Assembly (NCBI GenBank): GCA_003342815.1
Contig: PTEX01000015.1
Coordinates: 1,672,499-1,736,498, forward strand
Direction of reading: 5' to 3'
DNA length: 64,000 nt
Source of the DNA: Eudromia elegans
Taxonomy: Eukaryota > Chordata > Aves > Tinamiformes > Tinamidae
Shown: positions 36,001-46,500 of the stretch, in pieces
Layout: each line of letters begins with the position of its first letter
Position numbering within the stretch: position 1 is the stretch's first letter
Position numbers and translations under genes: made by a program
The notes under the pieces: model-generated
What the model saw: the letters and a program-made list of their open reading frames with translations, nothing else
The model's database searches: none
Told to the model about the DNA's origin: nothing

Positions 36001-38780
36001 TCATTCAAAAAGAGATTAGTGCCTGGAAAGGTTTGCATATTGTTTGTCCACAGACTGAAAATTTAGTGTGTTTACTTTCTTTTCAGTATCATATGGGCCA
36101 CTGTGTATACACACACACATGTGCCCACACACACACAATGAAACAGTGACGACAGCAGACATATATCGATATTTTAAAATAAAACATCATTTCAGTCCTT
36201 GCATTGTTGAACTGGTGGCAGAAATTCTCTCTGTATGAATTATACCCATGTACAAAGACATACAGTGGCACATATTTAGCATTTTGCTTAGTATGTAGTG
36301 ACTGTTGGCAGAGCCAGGTCTGGAATTCTGAAGAAGACTTTAAAATATTCCTACCAAATTCTAATGTGTGTGAAAACTATATCCTAAAAATATTTTTAAA
36401 AGGCACTAAAAACCCCTCTTAAAACATGGTATGGCCTTTCTCATCAACATTCACTTCTTGACACAAACCAAATTCGTACCGACTATTCTTTCTGCTTCCA
36501 ATATATTCTATTCTACTATGTTTCAGGACAGCACTATTGTCAGAAAAGCCTTGTTTGTATTGAAGCACAAGGCATTTTTATATTTTTGTTCTGAAGAAGG
36601 ATATCCCTCATGCACAGTGTCCCAGGCTGCCTGTTAGGGTGATGGGGTGTATTGTCTGGAGCGAGCCATGAACAACTCTGTTTCATTTCCAAACACTTTT
36701 ATAGATAGAGCTCACTTACAGACTCATAAACTTCATCCTATCCCGAGGCCTTTCTGCAGAGCTTCATTTACACAAATTGAGCATTTAAGAGGTTTACTTT
36801 AGTTTGATAATGATCTATTAGGGCTGATTATAAAATTAAAAAAGAAAAAAAGAAAAGAAGAAAAGCCAGGTATCTAGTACAAATATTCCTTCATATAAAC
36901 AACACATCACCTCATTTCACTGTGGTCTCGTTTTGGGATGGATATCAAGTTCACAACATCATTCTGGGGCAGAGTGACTTGCTCTTGTAACGTAAAGCTT
37001 CAGAGCTTGCACCCCTTCCAAAAGGAGGGCACCAGAACTGAAGTTTTCTCCAGCAGGATCGTTCTCAAAAGAGAAGAAAGTAGTAAACTAAATGAGATTA
37101 GACCTGTGTGCCTGCATGTGTGTGTGTGTGTGCTGCGGGGAGCAGAGGCAGAGGAAGGGTGGTAGGATGAGAAGGGAACTTGCACTGTGCTGGCCATTTT
37201 AAATTCTGTTCAGATCCTATTATTTAGGATCCTTTGTTTCCACTCTGCAATATATGTAAGATACCACTCCTGATCCCGTTCTTTTGTTCTAAATTCCTTT
37301 CTGTATTCCTGTCTTACAGAACACAGTGGTTTTTCCTACTCTTACCCTTACATTTGAAGCTCATGGACATCTGTGTGACCCAGCTCCATGACTGCCACAT
37401 GCAGGATGTGCCCCATGCCCAAGGGTGGGAGGAGGCTTGTGGCCACTGTCACCTTGTTCTTCCCCATCGGCACCAGTCGGGTTGGGGAGAAGGAGCAGCA
37501 ACCGTGCTGGGAATGGTAGATTTAGGACAGATGAGGCTGCTGCCCTGCACTGGCGTCTGAGGTTATCCGTCAGAACCAGCAAGGAGTGTCCCAAATGGAT
37601 AAGAACACGCTGGGCATGTCACCTGCTGTCACTGCTGGAGCTGCTGCCAGGGAAGGGCTGCGCTCCTGCGGAGAAGCAATGCAGCCAGCAGGAGCGGAGG
37701 GAGGACGTCTGGGCTGCTGGGCAGCAGCGGGACGAGGTCCCTCCTCTGCCCAACGTGCCCCATGTTGTCCCGGTACGCTGTGGTTTTGCTGAGAGCTTTC
37801 TCCGTGAGCAGTGTCACAAAGCTGCTCTCCAGCGAGGGAACCCAGGCACGCTCTGCTCACCCGTCAGTGCACGGGGCACCTTGCAAGCATGGGCGTTTTC
37901 AAGGCCCCAGCTGATGGGTTTTACCCAGCTTTCTGCTCACAAGCAATTTCAGGTACAATATCGTGTTTCTCTGGAGCTGCAAGGAGTCTGCAAAAGTGTT
38001 ATATATGTATACGGATAGATATGTGTTAATACAGATACAGCATTAAAGACTGAGTTGGTCCCTGCATTTGTTTTTTCCTGTTCTCCATCCCACTGAGGCA
38101 AGTTAAACCTCACTGCTGCCACTGGATCAAACTCACAAATAGAGCACGATGATCAAGACCCAACATAATTTTCTGATTAATGTGTGGTGATCCTTAGCTT
38201 TATTAATGTATTTTCATTGAATGAAGAGTACTGCATCTCATCTAGTTATCACCATCTCCTAAATTCTCATGTGCTGAAGTCTAAGTTGATACCCAAATCA
38301 AGTAGAGAGAAGTCTCTGTCTCACAGCACTTTATTTTTGGAGGAGGAGAGTGATGGAAGAAATACAGGGAGTTTTTATGTTTTGCTCTTTTCTTTAGTGT
38401 TTTATCATTGTCTTTTCTTTCTGCAAGGCGGTACTGAAAAGACATTTTAACATGGAAAAAAATGTAAACAAAGACTGTAATTTGACCAACGCCAAAGTTA
38501 AAGATGACTCCTCAGCACTTTATACAAGGACTATGAATGACAAAAGCAAAAACTCAGGTATTTTCCTTATTCTCTTATGCCCTTCTGCAAACTCGGGTCC
38601 TGCTGCTTAGTCGAGTCCGTTCATAAACCAGCAATATCCTCTGCGGATGCAACGGATTTGACCATGGGTAACATTTTGGTGTGGGAGGGCCCTCAGTTTA
38701 CCCCGTTCACAGCATTATTTGTGCTCCCAGTCCCTCCTGCAGAACATAGACCCCTCCATCCATTTGGGCTGGACAATTTG
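30016..38780. other. Intergenic sequence, no supported gene
   Basis: AT-rich non-coding sequence. It holds a degenerate direct repeat at about 31225-31515, CA/TG and TA microsatellites (about 35301-35322, 35583-35612, 36105-36137, 37117-37131), and a GC-richer block at 37340-37920. The 197-codon frame at 37425-38018 overlaps several others in that block and is probably compositional. Confidence 0.65.
31225..31515 (+). repeat. Degenerate two-copy direct repeat, about 135-160 base period
   Basis: Shared blocks recur in the same order: ATCCAGGGAGACCAGTCA (31241) and ATCCAGGAAACCAGTCA (31376); GCGTAGGTCTGAT and TAGCCCAGGTCAGAT; GTCCAGCTAGAAGACAGGGA (31308) and GGTCCAAGGACAAAAGGGA (31470). Indels between blocks change the spacing. 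The family is unknown to me. Confidence 0.55.
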
Positions 38781-38990
38781 CCTTCCCCTTCCCCGTCCTC
38801 TTCCCCTTCCCCTTCCCCTCCCTTTCCTTTTCCCTTTTCCTTCTTTTTCTTTTTCCTTTTTTTCTTTTTTCCTTTTTCCTTTTTTCCCCATTTCCATTCC
38901 CCTTTTTTCTCTTTCTCCTTTCTCCTTCTCCTCCTCCTCCTCCTTCTTTCTCCTTTCTCCCTCCCTTGCTCCCTCCCTTCCCCGCTCCGC
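38781..38990 (+). repeat. Long polypyrimidine (C/T) tract
   Basis: A stretch of about 190-210 bases is almost entirely C and T on the plus strand, with an uninterrupted run at 38796-38889. The few purines include 38795, 38890, 38896 and 38968. It includes CTTCCC, TTTTTCC and CTCCTCCT sub-repeats. The complementary Lys/Glu/Gly-rich open frames on the minus strand are low-complexity artefacts. Confidence 0.95.
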
Positions 38991-39115
38991 TCGCTGCAGC
39001 GCGGCAGAGGCGCCCAGCGGCGCCGGGTCTGGGCGCTCCGCGCTGGCGGCGCCGGTGCCGGGCGGCAGGTGGCGCTGCCCCCGCACCGAACCGAGTGGCG
39101 TGCACGCGTGCCGAG
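38985..39115. other. CpG-dense islet
   Basis: About 130 bases are very rich in CpG (GCGGCGCCGGG, CGCTGGCGGCGCCGG), wedged between the polypyrimidine tract and the TG/TATAC repeats. It could be an orphan CpG island or a compositional remnant. No coding frame is recognised. Confidence 0.5.
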
Positions 39116-39185
39116 TGTGTGTGTGTGTATATAATATATACTATACTATATACTATACTATACTATAATATATAATATATATGTG
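39113..39185. repeat. (TG)n and (TATAC)n compound microsatellite
   Basis: A TG run passes into repeated TATAC/TATA units, forming an alternating purine-pyrimidine array. A second compound AT/AC microsatellite lies at about 39312-39370. Confidence 0.9.
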
Positions 39186-39370
39186 TATATATGGACAGCT
39201 CTACGTGTCAGACCAAAGCAGACAAAGTCCCTGCACCATTTTTTTTTGTATGTACACACGTGGCTTGTAAAAACACCCACTACATACAAGTGAAAAAGTA
39301 GCAGCAAATTACATATATATATATATATATGTAAAATATGCACACATACACACACACACATATATATATT

Positions 39371-41360
39371 TAAGAGAAATAATGTCTGTTGTGGCAAAAT
39401 TTTCATGTTTCTGGTAGTAGTTTATACATTGGAGCTGAAGCTTAAGAAGTCGCCTGCAATCTGAAGGTGTCCCAAGCGGGCCTGAATTTTCAAGATCCAC
39501 ATATTTAGGAACTCATACTGCATTTTCTGAAATTTAGGCATGAAATGCCTTAAACAGAGCACTGCAGAGCCTGTTGCTGGCATTGGATTCACTGATAAAG
39601 TATCTCATATTGCACCTGAAATATCAGAGTAGACGCAATGATGCTTTCGTGTGAGCTAGCCGCCAACTCAGAGGTATCTGAATTTCTGTTCTTGCTGGAC
39701 AAACCTCAAAAGATTCGTGTTCAGGCTCAGTTTGAAAAGCCACCAAACTGGAGGAGGGCTTGGGAAACAATGTTCAGCCTCGGATTCGGTCCAAAGAGCT
39801 TCAGAGCTCGAGGAGGAGGAAGAGGAGAAGAAACGTGGTTTGGATATGGTCTTTTTATTCACACTTTTGTACATGAGTCCCATGGTAGATGTTTGATCTG
39901 GATCTAAGTGTCTATGAAATGTGGCAGCTCCCAGATCCAAGCTCTTGCTTTGGATTTACCTGTCTCTGCTTTGAACTGTTTGGGTGTTTACCTGGAGCTT
40001 ATCCAAGGCTGTCCACATAGCTTTGAATTTGGAAAACTGAGCTGGAAAGGTGACAAAGAGCCCTTTTTTTTTTTTTTTTCCTGTGCTATTTCATATTTTG
40101 AATTCTGACCAGGAACTAGAAGTGAGATGCGAGTGTTTCATCATCATCATCATCAGCCCTTCAGCTGACAACCAGCAGTAGCTGCAGCCAGGACCAAGAG
40201 GAGCAGATGCACGAGGGCTGCATGGTGCAAAATGCCCCTCCGTCCCTCCCTCTGACTCTCACAGTTATCAACAGAGCGAAATGTGCTCGAAAAATTACTT
40301 TAGCTGGGGCAATGCTAAGACATCACGTCGCCATAGATGCTTCAGTAAGAAACATCCTTTCCCGCTCTGGGATCCACTAATCATTTCCATTTTTGAACAT
40401 GGGGGTTTGACCAGACCTACAGAACAGAAAACTGCTTTTGTTACATGTGCCTCTAATTTTCTATACTTCTGGGTGCCTGAAATAAAAAGCCACTGACTTC
40501 AGAGGGTTTTTTCATCTTTTTATAGATAATGATGTTACCTGAATTTTTAATGCATCATTTACTCTTCTTCCACCTCTTTGAAAATGCAGTTAAATAAAAA
40601 TAATCAGAGCCTCTGCACTAATCCTTGGTTTCAGGATCCTTCCATAACCACAGACTTTCTTTTTTTTAATGAATTCTTACTGCATGCTAATTTTCCATCT
40701 GAGATAGATAGTGCTCATTCCTAGCAAAGCATAATTCTAAAAGTAACTACTGCAGTGGTATTATTTGAATATTAAATTAACATTTAGCTATATTCACTGT
40801 TTGAAAAATGTACCTGTCATTTCACAGTTGTGTGTACTTGGAGTTATCCTGGTTTATTACAAGTCTGCTCCCAGCAATGCTTACATGTGGGCAGCTCGGT
40901 CAGTTTTCAGGTACACTGTTCAGTTGACCTGTAGGCATGTTCAGCACCACTGTACAAACTCTGAGAGTTTTAAATATCTAAAAATGATTTCAAATATTAT
41001 TTAAAGCACGAGATCTGTTTAATATGTGTGAATTAAATCTGTGTAGCAAATTCCCACCATGAGCAAACTGCACTTTCTGAAATGAAAGGACAGGCAGTTA
41101 AGGGACTGTTGCTTTGGATGTGTAGGGTAAGCACTGAAAAGCTTTCTGGTAGTTTTTGTATGATCAAATATACTTCATAGACAGCACAAAATAGCTGGTT
41201 GATGACTGCAATAAGTCACGGACAGTAGCTAGAAATGTAAGAAACAAGGTCACAGCTTATCTCTCTCGTAGAACAAAATAAATTGCTTGACACTTGAGGG
41301 TGAAGAGCTTTAAATCTGCAAGTGGATTTGCTGGAGATGACAGTCTTTGAAGAGCTTGAC
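39371..41360. other. Intergenic sequence, no supported gene
   Basis: Mostly AT-rich. A poly-T run lies at about 40062-40080. The stretch 40500-40760 contains an octamer-like ATGCTAAT (40684-40691) and several TAAT cores, and could hold a regulatory element, but this is not demonstrated. Confidence 0.5.
40138..40155. repeat. (TCA)6 microsatellite
   Basis: Six TCA/CAT triplet units occur in non-coding sequence. Confidence 0.9.
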
Positions 41361-41369
41361 CTGTACCTC

Positions 41370-41540
41370 GTGCGCTGCCGTTCCTCCGCCCGCCCGCCCG
41401 CCCGTAACTCACCGGGAGCGACGGTGACGGCATCGCCCATAAAACGGTGTCTTCTCCGCGCAGGGATCGTATCGCTGCTCCGGACAGCGCCGCGGTGTTT
41501 GTGGAACCAGTCCCTGTCTCGGGCTAATCTCCGAGGTAAT
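41370..41540. other. CpG-rich islet with candidate splice-site pair
   Basis: The islet contains a (CGCC)n run (about 41386-41404) and many CpG steps. On the plus strand a 72-base segment, 41464-41535, is bounded by a good acceptor (CTTCTCCGCGCAG) and donor (CCGAG|GTAATT). On the minus strand an ATG at 41440 is followed after 28 bases by CCCG|GTGAGT. Either could mark an exon of an unannotated transcript. Confidence 0.3.
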
Positions 41541-43099
41541 TCAGATTAACCTCGCAGGTCTCTGGAAACCCCATTCCCGCGACAGACTATCCCTGTAACA
41601 TCCACTGTCAATCTTCAGGGTTTGACCCAAGCTGACACCACAGCGCTATATCAAAAACCTGAAGCTGATGTATATCTAAATAACCATCAAATCCTCTTCA
41701 GTTGAACTTTACCTTTTGCTTTAAAGTCTTTTTGTTCCCTCAGAAAAGAAAATCAACACAACACTGTATCTCCTGTGAATAATGCTGGCCAGGGAAAGCA
41801 GGGCATCCTGACCTCCTCCTGTGTTTACCTTTCCACAAGACAGATCGCTGTGGCCTGTAGACGCTGTGTTTCAAAGAGCTGCCTCCTCTCATGCCTGCGC
41901 AGGTCTTCAGAGGGACCAGCAAGGGCTAGAACAGGAGCCAGCAGCGGTGGAGAGCCCAGTTATTCTCTAATAGTAATTGTGCTTATAGCCACATTATAGG
42001 AAACATGGAATCTCTCTGCAAACGAAAGATCTCCCAGCCCCTTTGGTGTGGCATTGCTTAACGTCTTTTTGCTATTCCTGACCCATGGCAGATAAACTTT
42101 TATTGTTCTTCTTGATAACTCTGAAGGACTTCAAGAACAGTCATAGAATAATGAAAAAAAACCCAATCTGAACCTGAAAAAGGCAGGTCAAGCATCCTCG
42201 TTTTCAGTAACTGTGAGTGTTTTTACTTCCAGCCTGTGCTTCAGGTGCTAGTGTCAATGATGGAGCAATAAAAGCAGCTTCAAAATAATGATGCAAAGAG
42301 GCCATATGTCTTGTGGTTTATGTACAAGACGGAAGCTGACATGAGGCTGAGGCCTGGAGCTGGCTGGGAGGCACCTCGGAGAGCCGTTCTTCAGTTTCCG
42401 TGTTGGGGATGCTCTGGGGAGCGCTTACGGGGTTGTTGCTCTGCTCTCTGTGATTTCACAATTATGCAATCTACCTCCGGGGATGTGATCTCTGCACTCC
42501 GAAAACAAAATAAAACGGAGATGTTAACAAAAGAGAACAAAAAGGTACAGAAGAAAAAAAAATGGATAATATGAGAAGATATTCTTACAAAAGCAGCTAA
42601 TTTGGCTAATAATGCACCACACATTTCTCCTACTAAGAACAAAAAGAAAACTATACAGTGAGACCTTGCCTCCTTGGAAAGCTATGATGCCCTATCCTGG
42701 CAGCACAAAGCAAGGGTCAACAGAAGCTTTGAGGATTTCGGGGGAGCTCCTCTTGCAGGGGGAACATCAACTCTATCTGTCCCCTCCACTGCAGTCCCAA
42801 GGAGCACCTGTTTAATGTGGTACATTGGATTTGGGAAGCGCTCAAGTAGGATAAGTTCCCTAATTGTGTGATTAAAGATGCCTGCTGTGCCTTGCAGAGA
42901 AACATTTCGACTGTGGCAATACAACCTAGGAAGAGAGTCCATGTGATGGTCCATTAAATAAGTCTATTTACTGGTGGGTTGGGAGAGGAATTGGTGCCCA
43001 TCCACGCAAAAGGAAGTGGTTTGAATGGATGGCTTAATTTTTGTAATGCACAGATTTGCTATTTACTGTGTTTGTCCAAATACGCTAAGTGAGGCTGGC

Positions 43100-43340
43100 T
43101 CACTTACTTCCTCTCGGTCTCATCGCCTCCAAGTTCCCAGTCCCAGGCCAGAGACGCGCAGGGATTCGCAGGCTGCCGCGAGTCACCCGTGCGTTCCCCT
43201 GGCCGGGGCGCCGGCCCCGGCGCGGGGCTCTCGCTGCCTGCGTCGCCGTGCCCTGCCGGTGCCGAACAGCCGGCCACGTGCTTGGCAGGGAGAGCTGCGG
43301 ACTCCTCCCAATACGCCTCGGCTTTCTGGCCTGCCACTGC
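43100..43340. other. CpG-rich islet
   Basis: About 240 GC-rich bases with dense CpG (GGGGCGCCGGCCCCGGCGCGG) and an E-box CACGTG near 43276. All reading frames are open over much of it, so its open frames carry no coding weight. It could be an orphan promoter or enhancer. Confidence 0.4.
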
Positions 43341-43399
43341 AGGTGCACTTAGCAACTGCACTTAGCAGATGTTTTCAGGGGAAATGCTGATCCAAGTTC

Positions 43400-46100
43400 T
43401 CCCCTTGCCCAATTTATATGGACAAATTCCTCCGTCTAATTGGATATCATCCATCTGAGCGACTGGGTGGCCTCGTCCTTCATTCAGGCACCAGGCGACT
43501 TTATGGTCCTAAAAATCAGGCTGTTTAAAAGTTAAAATCACTTTGGTGCTATGTGTTTCGTAGAGCTGCAGACCGTTCCTAGAGCAATGAACAGAAAAGA
43601 TCTCTCCGTATTCCTACTCACACGTGAGTCAATAAGCTGAGCTGCGCAGCGGTCTCTGCAGTCTGATAAACAGGGCAGCTCTTAAATCCTGGTGTCTGTG
43701 TATACTCATAGTTTGGCACAGAGTTTTTCTCTTACGTGCGCACAAACATCCCAGTTTAAGTAAAACAATGTGAAGTCTTGCAGGGTGAACTGAAAAAGGA
43801 AGAGGTTGTAGGAGAGCCTTTCTCAGCTTCTTAAAAAAGAAAAAACCCCACCAAGTTGGATGTTTGTCCAAAAGGTAGGACATTGAATGAACAACAGTTA
43901 GGCAAGCCCCTAGCACCTGTGGGGCATGAGGGACCCCACTGGGCAATAAGGAGGTTTCTGCCTGCCCTTGGGTCAGGACAGCCTGGCTTCAGCACGTGCT
44001 CTTTCCCTGCGGTTCAGCCTCAGCTCTCAGCAGCGCAGGTACCCAGAGCCACTTCTAAAAATGCACATTTAGCTGAGACATGGTTGAGAATGAAGTAGAA
44101 GGAATGGCAGTCGATATATCTGACCTTGCACTTACAAGCGTTCTCCCATCACTCATACCAGGGATCCTCTCTCTGGTTCAAGCGATCCCACAACCATTCC
44201 CCTCAGTCTGTCATGGATCTGGCCTAAATTTCAACTAAATTTGTGCTTTTTGTTTTTGTTTTGTTTTTTTCCCCCCTTTGTTCCGTAATCTCTAACAGTG
44301 AGCCAGAAAATCACTTCAAATGCTGTGATTTATGTGAGAATTAAATGCCACTGAAAGGCAGAGTAACTAGCTCTCAAGATGGATTGCTGTTGTGATACTT
44401 GGTGTTTTTCTTAAAATCCCATAGCGAGTTTCATAAGAATCTAGTTACTTTAAATTAGAAAAAAAAATATTTCAAGACCCTCAAAAATGCGAAGTAAACA
44501 TTTAAAAAGAAACTTAATGACTTAGAAGCCAAAGAAATGAAAACTTAAGCCAAATAACTGAACACTTAGCACTTGAATGAGGTTTAGGAAACAGCTGTGA
44601 GTTTTAAAGTAATGATTTCTGTATGATTTCTTTCGTGGCACTGAACAAAGATCTCAGCGTCTAAATCCTCCACGCTTGTTTTGGCTTTCAGCATAGTTTT
44701 ACTCAAGGGTTTAGGGACGTGCAAGGGCTTCAACTAATCTAGCTTCCTCGATGAGACAGATGTCTATGTCAACCACAGACATCCTCATCTAAACGAATTG
44801 TCAAGACCCTTTTATTATCAACAGAGAGAAAAGGACATTTATAGAGTGACGTATCTGAGATGTTTAGTTAGGACTGTCAGGCTACATCCATGCCAGTAAA
44901 CTCAGCAGTGCTGGAGAATACTTTGGCCTGTGCCAACAACTGGTGCTGTTGTAACAAGTAACTCATTAACTAACTAGCATTCCACTAACAACCACCAGGC
45001 AGAACTTGGGATTCTCCAGACGTCTCCAATGGAGTGTCTTAGATGTGGTCATGCTATGAGGGAAGGCAGAGATCTGAGTAGTGCAGATAGGCTGTTTTGT
45101 GCTGGAAGATCCCAGCATCAGAGCATGGTCCTGGGTACACCTGGTTTATATGTACAGCTGCAGAGATGCATCCTGAGAACACACAGTTGAAATAACGCCT
45201 GCTTAGCAGAGTCATTACTCAGGAAGTATGGCCACAAACTGCCAAGGAGGGGACAGGGCTAGCGTGGGCATCCTGGGGGTAAAGAGGGGAGGTCACAACA
45301 GCCATAGCTGCAGGATGTTTGAGATGGCCCTGGTCATCCTGGGCAGCTTGTACAAGGCTGGGAGGTGCACTGGCCTGCAAAACTGACCTGGGGAATAGGC
45401 CCTCAAAATACTGCAAAGTCATAACCTTTGAGTGGGAAATATCCTTTCTTTCTCCCTTTGTGGAAGGAGAAAACAAAGATAGCAAGGACTGGGAAGGAAT
45501 AGGCAACCTTACATTGGAAACTATAATGTGAAGGAGCTGTTGCTCCCAAGGAGGAGCTATTAGGCAGCTGGTAGGGCCCAAAGGAACTGCTTATCTTGAG
45601 CTGGTTTAATAAAACAGAACCTAGGAGGGATATATCTGCTTGGAATCAGCTACTGTGTCGTGTGTGGGCACTTCTGGGGCTCATCAGAAGGGAAACATGA
45701 GGCATGGCAGGAGATGCTGACCGGGGCGGGAGCGATGCCGTGGTGACGCTCGTGCCCAAGCAGCGAGAAGCTCCTATGTCTTCAGTGGGTCATTTTTGTG
45801 CCTTGGATTTACTACACGTGCGCGGCCTCCCTGCATCAGGCAGGAGGCAGGAAGGAGTATCAGCTCGGATCTACTGGCAAACGAAGCCTTATATTTACTC
45901 TCTGCTATTAACAGCTTAGAGTAAATGTAAAATAGGCTTTAAATATTAAAAAAAAAAGTTTTATGTTTTGACCCAAGTCACATGAAATAAATATGGCTTG
46001 ACAGTATGAAATACAGTCTAAAGTGGTGCTAAAGTGGTGAATCCGTCTAACTCTTCTTTGCAGGTCATATCACCCATGTGTTGTAAGTGCTCGAATGACA
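43400..46100. other. Intergenic sequence, no supported gene
   Basis: Mostly AT-rich with no recognisable gene. The open frames at 43629-43946 and 45219-45581 on the minus strand have no recognisable domains. I cannot assign the stretch at 45000-45200 to a repeat family. Confidence 0.5.
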
Positions 46101-46119
46101 TAAAAGGCTGTAACTCTCC

Positions 46120-46500
46120 AAACTAAAGCATTTCACCATAATTGATTAATCTTTTGGCACAGACCTTCTTAAGTGTTTTATTCTCTGGGTGCTATTTTTC
46201 ACATTTTGTCTCCTTATTAAAAATTGCAGCCATCCAACCAGCTCTCAGAAACAATGACCTATGACTCATGTAACCATTGACAGACTGTTTTGGAACAACT
46301 CACAAAAAGCTGAAATGTATTAAATTGTTCAGCTAATACATAAATAGAATACAGGGTCAGTTTGCAAGCCATTTGTTAATAGACTAAAGGGCTAGCTTCC
46401 CACAAAAATAATTTAAAACATAATTTATCCAGCTTCCTCCAGAACAATTCATTCTTTCCAGACTCTCTTCTATGTGAGTCACAGATGTCAAGGCAAGCCT
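46120..46500. promoter_or_regulatory. Candidate conserved regulatory element (unverified)
   Basis: This non-coding, repeat-free stretch carries several transcription-factor-like sites: TGATTAAT (46143-46150), AP-1 TGACTCA (46262-46268), TGACAG of MEIS/TALE type (46278-46283) and several AATTTA/TTAATA homeodomain cores. It is nominated only from motif density and its position in the XKR9-EYA1 desert. Confidence 0.2.

Noticed and set aside
37425..38018. 197-codon plus-strand open frame, the longest in the window
   Set aside because: It lies in a GC-rich block with overlapping open frames on both strands, has no recognisable domain, and its composition varies along its length.
38707..39105. Lys/Glu/Gly-rich minus-strand and Pro/Phe/Ser-rich plus-strand open frames
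   Set aside because: They are translations of the polypyrimidine/polypurine tract and adjoining CpG islet, low complexity on both strands.
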